DNA from: Punctularia strigosozonata HHB-11173 SS5
Lineage: Eukaryota; Basidiomycota; Agaricomycetes; Corticiales; Punctulariaceae
Direction: 5' to 3'
Length of the DNA: 64,000 nt
NCBI RefSeq assembly: GCF_000264995.1
Contig: NW_006767436.1
Location: 2,063,011 to 2,127,010 of the forward strand
In this document: piece after piece, positions 1 to 10,999 of the stretch
How positions within the stretch are numbered: position 1 is the stretch's first letter
Layout: the number at the start of each line of letters is the position of its first letter
Translations under genes and position numbers: made by a program
The notes under the pieces: generated by a model
The model's database searches: none
What the model saw: the letters and a program-made list of their open reading frames with translations, nothing else
Told to the model about the DNA's origin: nothing

Positions 1-273
1 CTATTTACAGTATATATCACGTCGCCTGTATTGAAATCCTGGGCAGCACCTGTATGTTTTCTAAGCGTGTCTCTGTATCAGGACAGCGAGATCACTCACG
101 CAAGCTTTTGCGCTTCGTCGCTTTGCCTTCCGTGACCACCTCATCGTCCCGAACGAAAACGTGCATGGACTTCGCGGGGAATACCTTGTAATAGCCTATC
201 GGCCGCTCATGACCTCAGCTGTCCGAAGGTGCTCGCACAGAATCAGACACTCACCTGTGATGCGATCTTGGAC
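1..273 (-). CDS. Partial gene, possible SET-domain protein (5' part)
   Basis: Reading the minus strand, three short exons can be joined with GT-AG introns: about 255-273, 100-195 and 1-49. The joined frame reads VQDRIT, then GYYKVFPAKSMHVFVRDDEV...KRKSL, then RAAQDFNTGDVIYT. The last stretch resembles the opening beta strands of SET methyltransferases (a 'GLFAxxDFxxGDVI' type motif), so a SET/SMYD-like protein is my best guess. The catalytic part lies outside the window. The true start codon is not resolved; several small 5' exons are possible between 273 and 408. The gene lies just downstream of TOM20 on the same strand, with little room for a promoter. The SET assignment is inference from about 15 residues. 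Confidence 0.4.
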
Positions 274-407
274 CTGAGACACGGGTCGGATGCGGAATGA
301 GCAAACAGAATTATATTGATTAGATCGATGCTGAAACGTAGAGGGCACATGCTGAAACGCGAGGGCGTAGCGTATGGTGCGGAAAGTATATAGGCATGGC
401 ACAATGT

Positions 408-1204
408 TCAAAACGCGGGTGTTTGAGAGCCCGGGTCCGTGAGCTTGTCCCAATCCTGCGAAGACGCCTCTGACGGAGGCCCGCCTCGCACTGGGCTGCT
501 CGCATCCCCTTCCGGACTGTCTGGCCGCCCATCAAGGTCCGCCGAAGATTCAGAACTTACATCCATATTCATTAACTCCATGACCATCTGTTCGATGGGT
601 CAGCAGTTGCACGTCAGTACATACAATGGAAGGGGCACACCTTGAACACAGGTTCTGGTAGAGTCTTTTGGTAAATGACGATGAGCTCCACGGGGGATGG
701 GTAGACCCTGAGGGCACGGTAGAAGTGAAGGGAAGCCGGTAGGGCGAACATTGGACCTTGAATGCTTGCGTCAGACGTGTAGCGATGTGTGCATGCTCTC
801 GTTACCCACCTTGCATAATGAGTTGTTCACCCATGCCAACTTGTGCGGTGAAAAACTGCTCCCGCTCTTCAGCAGTGGTTGGTAGCTCCTCGTTGCGCAA
901 CCTCTCAAGCGCCTCCCGCAGCTCTTCCGGGCGTGCGCTCGACCCTTCGTTAGAGCTAGCCTGGCTCTTCGTCTTGTCGACCTTCTTCTTCTCCTTACCT
1001 GTTCGCAACGAGACTCAGAACAACAAAGTCATGGGCGCAAGCAACGGTGTGGCACGTACGAAGCTTTCGCCGGAAGTCGGCATCGTTCCTCCGCTTATAG
1101 TCAAAGTACGCTGCATAGGCGACAAGCCCAAAGCCTACGGTGGCCCCTGCGACAACAAGAGCTGTTGTCGTTCTGCTCACACTGCTGCTGCTGGCGCTCG
1201 ACAT
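408..1204 (-). CDS. TOM20: Mitochondrial import receptor subunit TOM20
   Basis: This is the outer-membrane receptor that recognises presequences for the TOM complex. The first exon encodes a short serine-rich leader, one membrane helix (about residues 11-30, TTALVVAGATVGFGLVAYAA), then the basic FDYKRRNDADFRRKLR segment typical of fungal TOM20. After an intron with donor GTACGT the frame continues KEKKKVDKTK, then the helical receptor part PEELREALERLRNEELPTTAEEREQFF and VGMGEQLIMQ. The acidic C-terminus ends DWDKLTDPGSQTPAF at a TGA at 408. I chose the second methionine (1204) because it places the membrane helix at the very N-terminus as in the family; an upstream in-frame ATG at 1240 would add 12 residues. 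It is divergent from the AAA ATPase gene. Confidence 0.9.
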
Positions 1205-1423
1205 GGAGGAAGATGAATCGAAATTTGGTCGGAGCAACACGCGTCATGAGCCCGACGGCCAGTCACGAGGTGGCGGGCGCTGGTGGCAGTGCGTGCGTCT
1301 TTCCCCGCGCGCTCCCATCGCCACCCATGGGAGATTGCTGCCTCGAGCAGAGTACTGCGGAGGACGTCGCTGCGGTCGTCCTTCGTCTCCATTATCATCT
1401 GACCCCAGGAGCACGGCTACACA
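1205..1423. promoter_or_regulatory. Putative bidirectional promoter, TOM20 / AAA ATPase
   Basis: The 219 bases between the two divergent start codons must hold both core promoters. No clear TATA box is visible. The inference rests on gene layout only. Confidence 0.35.
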
Positions 1424-3482
1424 ATGCAGCCTCTTGAGGAAGCCTTCGTCAAGGTCTCGTTCCACGAAGAACAGAATGCACCATCTGGCATCGACGACCC
1501 GGTGTACCAGCAGTGGATCGTGGAGAACGGTACGCAGGTGAACGTTTCACCTGGAGAGTTTCTTATAACAGCATAGCGTCGAGTACGCGCGAGTCTCCAA
1601 TATTGTTTGGGTACGCACATCCAGCGGCAATGCGAATGTCGCACAAGGCTCAGCCATGATCATAGTGAACGAACGCTCCGGGAGCTCTATCCCGACCATT
1701 CTATCGTCATGACGGAGCAGTCGCTGCTCCTCGGCTTCCCGGGTGCTCTCATCCAACCCCTCGAGACGTCGTCTCTGATTGCGAACACGCTCTTCATACC
1801 TATGGCCAGGCGCACGGGAGTTCCTGGCGCATTACTCGATCAGATCGAATTCACGGCGCTACGCTTGGCCTGGGATGTACGCCTCCTCGCCTTCATTTAT
1901 GGCACGTGTCTGATGATCATGGCAGAGCTATGATTTCCTCGTCTACATCCTCAAGGCATGTTAATTCTTGTTAAAATTGATTGATCCCCTAAATTGCTGG
2001 TTCAGTATCCCAAACCGCTGTGGGGCTGGGTTTCTCAGCACTTCATCTTGCACAAAGGTTCGGAAACACCTTCCCGTCAACTTTTGCTAGCCGCCGGCGC
2101 ATTCAGCCAGGAGGTAAGCATATTCATAGTTTGCGCACATATTGCCTCACAATTATCTTCAGGTACATAACGAAGTCTGGATGTTCCAGAACGGGTTTTG
2201 GAGCCGGAACGTCGCACTGTATGAGGAGGTTAATATCTAACACGTCTAATGTATAGTATTTGTTGCTCATGACCTCCTCCAGATGCAGAAGGCTAACTGG
2301 GACGATGTCATCCTCAATCACGAGTTCAAGGATGGGCTCAAGAAGGATGTGTACGGCTTCTTCCGCAACGAGAAGATCTACAAGGATCTCGCGATTCCGT
2401 GGAAGGTAAGTATCAGCGCGATCGAACAGGTACCGGAAATGAGAATTACGAGTAGCGGGGCCTGATCATGTATGGTCCTCCTGGTGAATGGTTCTCCTTT
2501 ACTACCCCGCTCTGATGGAGTCGTTGATAATTGATGCAGGCAACGGCAAGACAATCAGTCTGAAGGCTATCATGAAGGACTGCAACGAAAAGGGCTATCT
2601 ACCACTTTATGTTAAATCCTTCAAGAGTATGCTAAGCTGCATCTTGTAACGGGCCATCTTTTATAACTTCCTCGCCTGGGCAGGTTGGATGGGCGAAGAG
2701 AACTCCATGGCCGAATGCTTCCGCAAGGCTAGGGAATTGGCGCCGTGCTGTCTTATTCTCGAAGACTTGGACTCGCTCATCAACAACGACAATCGCTCGT
2801 TTTTCCTCAACCAACTGGACGGCCTAGAGGGGAATGATGGTATCCTAGTCATCGGCACCACGAACCATCTTGACCAGCTCGATCCGGCGTTGACTACTCG
2901 TCCGAGCCGATTCGACAGGAAATAGTGCGCCGCTTATCTCTTTTCAGATACGCCTTTCATTGTTTCATCTTCACCAGTGACTTCAAGGATCCAGAGAAGG
3001 ACGAACGTGCTCTCTACTGCAAGTACTGGCAAAGCAAGCTTGCTTCTAGCAAATCGATCAGTTTCCCGGATTCGCTCGTCACGGAGATCGCTGAGGAAAC
3101 GGACCGATTCAGCTTTGCATACCTGAAGGAAGCATTGTAAGTCCTCGGAACCGATGTATTATTATGTATCGTTGTTGATTATGTCGTATACAGTGTCTCT
3201 ACCCTTGTTCTCATGGCCACAGCAGCTGAAGATGGAAAGAAGCTCGATTTTGAGCCCACGATCAAGAGCACTATCAAGACCCTTCGCAAACAGCTCAACA
3301 AACCGCAGAACCTTGTGGGCAGCGTCTCCATGGGCCGCATCTTTGCGCCACAGACCTCTCGCCCTGCTGAATCATCAGGACTCGGACCTCTGCCTCCGAA
3401 GACCAGCAACGCTGAGAACACACTGGATCTTCATGCTCGTGCCCAGGCGGCTATCGCCATGGGCCGGTCATATATTTACTGA
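1424..3482 (+). CDS. AAA+ ATPase, fungal P-loop family
   Basis: The protein begins [17 protein letters not shown] and is read through about ten short introns. Landmarks in order: [22 protein letters not shown], a pre-AAA region ([37 protein letters not shown]), Walker A GPPGNGKT (split by an intron near 2488), Walker B region [11 protein letters not shown], sensor-1 type [13 protein letters not shown] and arginine-finger region [10 protein letters not shown]-terminal tail ends GRSYIY. One intron (1956-2005) uses a GC donor. The ATPase domain is intact by motif. It resembles the BCS1-like branch of AAA proteins but lacks an obvious N-terminal membrane helix, so I do not call it BCS1. Substrate and location are unknown. 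Exon borders between 1650 and 1950 are the least certain. Confidence 0.85.
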
Positions 3483-3996
3483 TATGATCTCACCTTGTCT
3501 TTGCCGTCAGTATGGCATGTCTTGGATTTCAGCAAAATCGCATGATTTGTCTTGCTAGTCTTCGATGACTCTTTCATAGCGGACGAACTTCTGTCTGTCA
3601 GACAGAGTTGTGGCATGAATCATCGCATCTATGCGTTCAATAAAATATATGATATGGGAAGCATCGTAGGCTCGGGGAGATCTCACTGAAAGGAACAAGG
3701 AGCGTAAACACGACATGATGTGTCTGATAGTGTTCGTAAGCGCGAGATCGCGTTGTGGACGTCCAACAGCCTCAGAAGGAGGTGAAGTCAACGTACTTGT
3801 TCATCAGTCCTGGTTCATACCATTCCAGCCTCAGTATCGCCTCGTATGCCATCAAACCCTATATATCACACATTCTGTTCCAAACATTCACGCTTTCACA
3901 ATTCATACAAAACCAAGAGGTGCGCAATGGCAATCGTATGTTACAAGGAGATCAGCTTGGAACTCCTGGGTTAAAACCTTCTACCTTCCGGCCATG
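3483..3996. other. Intergenic, convergent gene ends
   Basis: The AAA ATPase (+) and the transporter (-) both end here. There are a few short open frames on each strand without family motifs or sensible splice context. I see no gene. Confidence 0.5.
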
Positions 3997-6647
3997 CTAG
4001 TCTCTCTGCTCTGCATGCGAGGCTGAAGGAGTCTCCTCTGGCGTCTTTCGTCCTTCGACCATCTCCTCTTGTTCAGAGATACCCCATCTGGTATAATTGA
4101 AAGTGAATGGATAACGCTTGAATAGTAGATGAGCTACGACGGCGCCTGAAAGAGCATGTTATTCGGGTGCTACACAAAGCGCAATTCGGTTGAACTTACA
4201 AATGGATGATATAAAGCACATCGCTGACGTTACGCCGAGGCCCATCTTATACCGCGGAGCGTCGCTTGCCGGCCAAAGATAAGCACCGTCTGCATGCAAC
4301 CAATAAACCAGAAGCGACAACCACTTTATGCGATAACGTACAGACAGAGGCGAGATTCCCCACTGCGTGTATGCATTAATGAATATTTTCGCCGCGAGAA
4401 AAGGTCTCCGTCCGAGACCTACCCATGTTGACAAAAGCTTGCACTACTGCACGCTTCTCGTTTGGATAATTGATGACATTAGGCGTCCATGCGAGGATGA
4501 TCGGTAGGGCACCTGACAAAAGCAGACCGTTAATGACTCGGAGTTACACGCTGCTCGTTGCTCGGAGGTAGGCGAACCCCATATGCCTCCAAAGCCGAAA
4601 CTGATCGCTACATCAGTTTCGGAGAATGTGCATCGCGGCGTCACGACTTACCACAGAAAGACGTATTGGGCGTGATGGTTTGCTATACCGATCGATAGAG
4701 CGTACATAATGCCTGTGAATGTATATACTAAGCGGGTAGTAGATGCCCGATAGCTACGGCATCATCCACCTGAGATGCAGAGAGGTATTGCGATGTGGAA
4801 GGCTCGTTCGTTGAAGTAATCCGAAGAATACGCTAGAATCATCTACAAGGGACCGGTTAGCGTTGGGAAAGGGTGGAAGAGACAATACAGCATTACCTCG
4901 ACCACCAGCGTGACAATATACACGGGAACTGTCATCCATTGCGCAGCTACCAATCCCTGGTCCAGAAGCTAACACAAGTATCAACCAAATGCCCTCACCT
5001 CTTCCAGTAAACCCAAGATTGGTCGTTAGAGTCGGAATGAAGTACTTGGAAGGTGGTTTCAGGCGAAACGACCGCGGGTGAATAGAGATAACAAAGTACC
5101 GTAATGGTGCCCGCTCCCACATCCGTCCTAGAGATACCTTGTGAGCTTGTTAAAACGACTAAAATGAAAGATACATACATGTACATCAACGTCAACAAGT
5201 ACATTCTCCAGTCGCTCAGTGCGGAGAGTACGCCGTTCCACGAGCTCATTCTAGCGGAAGCGCCCATGGTGCCCACGCGATCTGCCCTGATACGAGCATC
5301 CGCAAGCGCCTTCTCCTCCTCAGTCAACCAAGAAGTATTGGCCGGCCAATTCGGAAGAACAAAGACGAAGATAATGGAGAAAAAGACAGTGAGTGCCCCC
5401 TCGACTAGCGAAAATCAGTTTAGGAAGGGAATTAGCAATGTTGCGGGGCTTTACTAATGAACAACCACCGCCAACCGCGGATCCCCCGAGCTCCCTCAAG
5501 ACCATCGATGACACCTCCAGCCAGAAGACCGCCAAATGCACCTAACATTCCAATTGCTCCATCATTTTCGGAACCCGGAACCCAAAGATAATTATCGTAC
5601 CTGATAGTATCGCTGCGGCGTAGAGATATGCCATGCGACGTGACATCTCATTTTTTCGGTACCATGAGCTCAGCAGGAAGAGCTGGTGTTGGTCTGATCA
5701 ATACGATTGTGGCTGAGCCCAGTGCGCAATACGCACTACGCCGCAGAAAAAGCCAGACCTATGCCCGAAGTCAATGAAGGAACCACAACATCCAGCAACA
5801 TACTCACTCAACGAAACCCAGGACAAATCGCACACCGATCAAACTCTCCTTTGTTTGAACTTGAGACATTAGGGTTGCAATCACACCCCAGACCATCGTG
5901 ATCTAAGGCCCCGTCAATCCGAGTTCGTGCCTTATAAACAGTGCACTGACGCCAGGAAGATATATGGATGGTTTCACCCGAGCTGAGCTGATGAATGAGC
6001 GCTGTCCGCGACCAGTCCATCATACGTCCTACTCACTGAGGATCAGGTTCGAGGGGATTTCCCCTAACAAATAGGCGGGGAAGAAAACTAGCCTGGTCGC
6101 GAGGCGAATATCAGTGGTGCAGCCGAACATCCGCAAGATATCAGGCTCACAACGCCACCGAATAGTCCGAAGACGAAAGCTTGAGGTCATCTTGCATTCC
6201 TGCGCTACACCGTTCTGATCAATATATTTGCGCGCCCGGCATTTCACCACTCACACCTTGGCGTTGCCGATCTACGACAACAATCTGAGCATGTGCACAT
6301 GGTGGATGCATGGCTAACCTACGTTTTGACGGTCGAGATCTTGCGGGGCGTAGAACAACTATCAGCAAATCGTCACTTCCGAGTTGGAACTACGAAACAG
6401 TCTCACAGTTCAGAAGATACAGGATGCAGACGCAAGTAAACATATGCAAGTCAATCTTGCGAACCATGCGCTTCTCTAGATCGCTGCCAGGGACGTAGAT
6501 GCGGCGTTCACCATTCACAAAGTAAACAACCTGGTCAGTAGGAGATTGTGCGTCGGCTGTGGCGGCGTATTCAACCTGGGCGTCGTTACGACCATACTTT
6601 TCCTTGTCCGCTGGCATCGCAATGGAGGTGGTGGACGCAAGTGGCAA
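3997..6647 (-). CDS. MFS transporter, anion:cation symporter (DAL5/TNA1-like) family
   Basis: This is a plasma-membrane permease for an organic anion or vitamin; the exact substrate is not readable. The N-terminal cytosolic part ends PGSDLEKRMVRKIDLHMF and runs into TM1 (TCVCILYLLNYLDRQN), the usual opening of the allantoate/nicotinate/biotin permease family. After a 15-base exon encoding IGNAK comes GMQDDLKLSSSDYSVAL, then FFPAYLLGEIPSNLIL, the family's TM3 motif. A central cytosolic loop (TEEEKALADARIRAD) is followed by DWRMYLLTLMYMYVSF, and the gene ends with a hydrophilic tail (EQEEMVEGRKTPEETP...EQRD). The gene is cut by about ten introns. The family is clear, but the middle exons (4450-5000) are only roughly placed. 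The start is the first ATG of the long 5' exon. Confidence 0.88.
6257..6271 (-). other. 15-base microexon of the MFS gene
   Basis: The preceding exon ends ...YLDRQN with donor GTAGGT. The next in-frame family residues (IGNAK) are found only in this 15-base stretch, bounded by an upstream TAG acceptor and a downstream GTGTGAGT donor. Both phases are 0. Confidence 0.65.
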
Positions 6648-7344
6648 GGAACGGGCAACTTTTTCGCAGTTATGCTGGATAACCTAACAACAGAAGGCGG
6701 AGGGCCGAATCTCCGGCGTTCGTCGATATCGAGTGAATGCAAGAACTCGTCGGCATTCGGCAGAGCCGCGTGCAGGGTAACGACATTGATCCTGTGGGGT
6801 GCAAGGACCAAGATTGGTCTGAGGAAGCAAAGGTACCATGAAGCCGAAGTCAAAAGTTAGCCGCGAAGTGAATCCAGCGAATGCAGAACCCTGTCTGGTG
6901 ACCTAGTATGGACGCACATGAACCGCCCGACTTCCCAGATAGTTCGTTCAACTGCGCAAACTTCACAAGGGTGCAGAACTCTCATGGGGCAGAAGCCTGC
7001 AGGGTTGCAACCTCATGCACCATGTCAAGCATCGATCCTGATGCAGTCCCGCATTCCCAAAAGATGCAAACGTGCGTCATACTCAACGCGCGTCGTGACA
7101 TATGAGCGCGATAGACAAGCTCTGGGTGTATAGTACGTTGCAGATCGAAGATTTCATGATGTTACTGCCGGGGCGTGTTGGACAACATTCAACGCTGGAA
7201 GTCGCAGATCACTACGCCCACGTCGAATTTATGGCGATCTTGAACTTTTGGAGAAGTCTGGCTTCCACATCAGCCCAGCGTTAGGAGCAGATCATACATC
7301 TGAGGGCATGGTATCGGCGGAACATTGTTGACTACGTCAAGACC
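6648..7344. other. Intergenic, upstream of the MFS gene
   Basis: Both flanking genes lie on the minus strand. The stretch must contain the transporter promoter. Open frames here overlap in all phases and show no motif; I see nothing else. Confidence 0.5.
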
Positions 7345-7928
7345 TTAAAGAATTACAGCCAGAGCACCAACTCCAATAGACGCAAGAACTGCGGCACCCT
7401 TCACCAACTTATGATTGGTTTGCGCTGAAGATTTGTTCGTGACGTGGAAGAGAGCATTCGCAGTCCTAGTCGCCGCAATGGCGGACGTCGAGCTGCCCAC
7501 TACCATGCCGCACCCGACTGACGTTGTGGCCGCTCCAGTCCCAAGGGCACACGCGACTTGAACAGTTGTACTTGGTGCGTCCATGAGGAGAACAGCGGTG
7601 GCGGGGCCTTCGACCAAGGTACCTAAGAAGATGTCAGGTCTGTCATTTATCTGAGACTGTTTTGTTTGCAAAATCGTACCTGTTGCTACCGGCGCGCTCC
7701 CGGAAATGATAGAGAACGCATACGCGGTGCCTGCTGCGCCACTGTCGACCACTTGCGCATCCGCAACGATACCATCTCCAAGCATCGGTACGAATAGCTT
7801 TACGTCGGTGGGGGCGGCTGGGTTTCGGCGAGCTATCAGCTTTTGCTCTTGGAAACGATGTCGCGCTCACCTGCGACTTCAAGCGCAACACAAGCAAACA
7901 TAGCAATCAATGCGGAGAAGGATTTCAT
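7345..7928 (-). CDS. Small secreted/GPI-type protein, paralogue A
   Basis: Three exons give a protein of about 165 residues. Exon 1 is a signal peptide (MKSFSALIAMFACVALEVAA). The mature part starts APTDVKLFVPMLGDGIVADAQVVD and contains AAGTAYAFSIISGSAPVATG, then GTLVEGPATAVLLMDAP, ACALGTGAATTSVGCGMV and a short serine-rich stretch. It ends in a hydrophobic tail (AAVLASIGVGALAVIL) that fits a GPI-anchor signal or a membrane tail. Two mature-part cysteines are spaced as in its paralogue at 14326-14927, which has both introns at the same places. I do not recognise a named family; surface or wall location is inferred from the termini. Confidence 0.75.
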
Positions 7929-8409
7929 GGTGCTCAGCAGCCACAAAAGCAGCGGAAGCTAGCGTAAACAGAGGTATCAAAGAATCGAAGCAGTGGGATG
8001 GACCAGTCCACCAACAAACGGAAGAGACACCATAGGCCATTATTTGTACCTGGGACAGGACCAAGATTGCGATGACTGCACCGACCATCACCACAGGATT
8101 GATCCCCACAGCCATAAAAGTTTGGTAGGCTGCGGGAGCACCGCATTGAGAAGTCGCGCTCCCAGCTTCACAGGGTGACGTGGCAGTGGCGTGGAACACC
8201 AGCAGCACATCCTGTAGAGGAAACAAAGTGGATCCTCCGCAAAGCCGGTGGGCATATCTGCACTGGCAACATTAAATCGTAGTGCACAGTGGAAATACAC
8301 GCTTTGGATAATGGGCAGCGATGAATGCGATTAATGGAAGCTGTAACGTACAAGACCCACATGACTCCGCTCTAGAGTGGACGAAGAGTACTGATGGATG
8401 CCCACGAAT
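7929..8409. other. Intergenic, with an unassigned hydrophobic frame
   Basis: This is the upstream region of paralogue A. A minus-strand frame crosses it (7879-8226) with a hydrophobic run FMAVGINPVVMVGAVIAILVLSQ. It overlaps the signal-peptide exon of paralogue A in another frame and has no clear start. I cannot support a gene. Confidence 0.4.
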
Positions 8410-9450
8410 CTACTCTTTCCAAGGGTAATCAAACTTCGGCTGATCCCTGCGCCTCCACAGCTTCTTCCTGCAAAGTTAATGTCAGTATGATGCATAGCCT
8501 TGACAAGAAAGAGCGCACTTCTTCTTGGTTGGGACATGTTCGGCGAAGACTTCGACACAATGCTTCGCTTTGAATTCTCGAATGAATCGAGGGTCCCTTG
8601 AGAGAAATCAAATCAAGCCTGAACGAACACAAGCCGCCGTATGCTCACCAGAGTTCGCTAGCTATACCGAGATCTTTACAACACCGCATAAGAGCATTAG
8701 ACTTGGCAGCTTCCGTTGCCGTCGGAATCCCGTTAGGGTCAAAATATTCCTGTTCACCACGAGCAACAGCCACCAGTCTGGTTTGAGCCAGATGAGATCC
8801 CGTGATTGACGATGCGTAGAAAAGGGGCAAAGGAAGTTGCTTACCTGCCCAAGCAAACCAGAGCATACTCTCGGCTAACAATCTTCTGGCTAACATTCGT
8901 GGGGCTTCGGGGAGCGAGTCCCCAGCCACCAGGCCCGAATGCCTTGTTTAGAATACGTCGGTATTTGATCTCCGGGAGGTAAATGAGGCCATCTGTAGAC
9001 ATGGGAAGGGTTAGTGACATCCCGAGAGTTTGGAGGGCACTCAGTCATACCAGGCTTGCATTCAACGTCCAACGGATCGATCGGGGCGAGCAGTACGTCT
9101 GCAACCTCTTTAGAGAACGCCTCCTGGCTCAGACCCTGGTAACTCTTCGACCAGTCCGTTTCTCCCTCCAGTGACGTCGGAGGCTCGTCCATCGGGAAAG
9201 GGCTCGCAGAAGGATTAGAAGCGGTTTGAACGGGCGTGGTTTGAGTGGTTGGAACCGGATGTCGGGGAGCGGCCGTCCCTGCTTCGGCGAGGACGTCTTC
9301 GAAGTTAGCCTGAGTGCTGGCCGCACGCTGGTGCAAGAATGATGCATACGCGGGCCGCGAGGAGGGGGTTGTGCGAATGCTCGCAAGACTTGTTACTCTG
9401 CGCGATGCGCCAGCCGTGGAGACGCGCCGCAAGAAGGACTGCGCCGCCAT
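8410..9450 (-). CDS. MGM101: Mitochondrial genome maintenance protein MGM101
   Basis: This is a mitochondrial nucleoid, Rad52-like single-strand annealing protein needed to keep mtDNA. The N-terminus is a basic presequence ([19 protein letters not shown]) and a variable linker. The conserved core then follows across introns: [119 protein letters not shown], and at the end [28 protein letters not shown]. Every block matches the known family. The first intron sits inside the CKP-DGLIY junction (G|AT phase). It is divergent from the thioredoxin-fold gene, 152 bases apart. Confidence 0.93.
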
Positions 9451-9602
9451 GGTCGTCGCTGGAAAGAAAAGGATGCGTTCGGCGAATGCCAGGGACTGGG
9501 AAAATTCAATAAGCGCGCAGTACGCGTCCCGTGCTTGCGGGCGTCTAACGGCATGCGCTTCGCTGGCACTCGAGCGTCCGAAGCTGCGCCGCTTCTCTCA
9601 CC
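9451..9602. promoter_or_regulatory. Putative bidirectional promoter, MGM101 / thioredoxin-fold gene
   Basis: Only 152 bases separate the two divergent start codons, so transcription signals must be shared or overlapping. No TATA box is visible. This is inferred from layout. Confidence 0.4.
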
Positions 9603-10766
9603 ATGAAGTTGACCGCACTACTCGGGTGCTTCGCTGTCGTCGCGCCTGCTTACGCCGCCGACTATTTCTCGGATGGATGGAAGCCAGGGCAAGCTGTCCC
9701 GACCCACAGCTCTAGTGTCGGCTTCGTGCCAGGGGCCGAGCCGACCGTTCGAACTTACCAGCCGAAGACCGCGGATAAGATTGTCGACCGTCTGCTGTCC
9801 TCAGGACCCATAGCAGGACTCTTCAGTAAAATGGGCGTCAACGTTACGGAGCGTATGGAGGCAGCTAGGGCGGCACAGGCCAACATGTGGGACCACCGCG
9901 TACCCCTTATCACGGACGACAATTGGCGGGATTTGCTGGTCAACGAGGAGTTCTCGTCCGAAGAGGAGGAGAAGAACCGTGTCTGGTTCATCATCATGTA
10001 AGGACATTCCTCGCTTGCATGCACTCATAACTCATGTCGTGCAGTACGGCACAGATGAGCCAACCCGAGGGTCTTTCGAAATGGGCAGATCAACACTTTG
10101 ACGGAGCATTCAATATTACCCAGGAGAAAGGCGACCTCCCCCACGTTCGCTGGGGTCGCATCGACTACCTCAACGTGACGGATATCACCACTCGATGGGG
10201 AATCTGGCAGTACGTTGCACAAACCGCATAATTGCCTGTCTCACGGCTTAGGCTCCTATCTTCTGCAGGGCCCCATATCTTGTTGTCAGCACCGACCGTG
10301 CGCAATCGCTCCGCTTCTATAAAGCCAGCAATCTACGTATGGACCCTGAGATGATTCGTAAATTCCTTGAGATCGAAGGATGGCGCGACACGCCGCCTTG
10401 GGCCTCTTCCTTCGCACCGGGGGGTTCTCGCGAATGGATCATGGACTACACGGCGATATACATGACCAAGATTTACGACGTTTTGGTCCGCATTCCTCGA
10501 TGGGCTATGGTTCTCATCACCGGCATGCTCGGATCTGTCTTCATCCAACTCTTCCATCGTGGTGATAAGGATAAGGTAAAGTGTCGTCCTAGCTAGTCGA
10601 CGCACTTCGTTGACGTTGCAAGTAGCATAAGGCGCACCAACAACGATTGAGACAGCAGCAGGCAGCGGAGGCAGCACGAGCGGCGCAAGTCGCGGCTGCC
10701 GAGAAGCCACCAGCATCGCCTGCACAGAGTACCCCGAAATCGAAGAAGAAAGGCGGGAAGAAATAA
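9603..10766 (+). CDS. ER membrane protein with thioredoxin-like fold
   Basis: The signal peptide is MKLTALLGCFAVVAPAYAADYF. A lumenal region follows, with TYQPKTADKIVDRLLSSGPIAG, VPLITDDNWRDLLVNEEF, NRVWFIIMTA, HVRWGRIDYLNVTDI and APYLVVSTDRAQSLRFYK, the layout of a thioredoxin domain but without a CxxC motif. One membrane helix follows (WAMVLITGMLGSVFIQLF), then a cytosolic glutamine/alanine-rich, lysine-rich tail ending KSKKKGGKK. It is read over four exons (intron donors near 9999, 10210 and 10575). The topology resembles TMX-type proteins, and the missing redox motif argues against oxidoreductase activity. Function is unknown; the fold assignment is moderate confidence. Confidence 0.75.
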
Positions 10767-10999
10767 TCCATTCCTGAGGATTTGTAGAAAGATTAAGTAT
10801 CTCATCAAGTATATAAAGAGTCTGTTGTGTGTTGTAATGTGCTGTTACTCCGAGCTTTTACGATAGTTGTTCTCGAGTTTCGTTCAGCGAATCGCGATCG
10901 CGCCGTGTATCACTGAAGTCTACAACGAGAGCCTGCTCACAACACTCGAGGAAACCAATACTTTATCAAGAAAGACACACAACAAGGGACAAATCTGAT

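Noticed and set aside
1424-3482. Calling the AAA ATPase BCS1
   Set aside because: The ATPase motifs resemble the BCS1 branch, but the N-terminal membrane helix and BCS1-specific region are not seen.
7879-8226. Minus-strand hydrophobic frame as a membrane protein gene
   Set aside because: It overlaps the signal-peptide exon of paralogue A in another frame and has no convincing start or homology.
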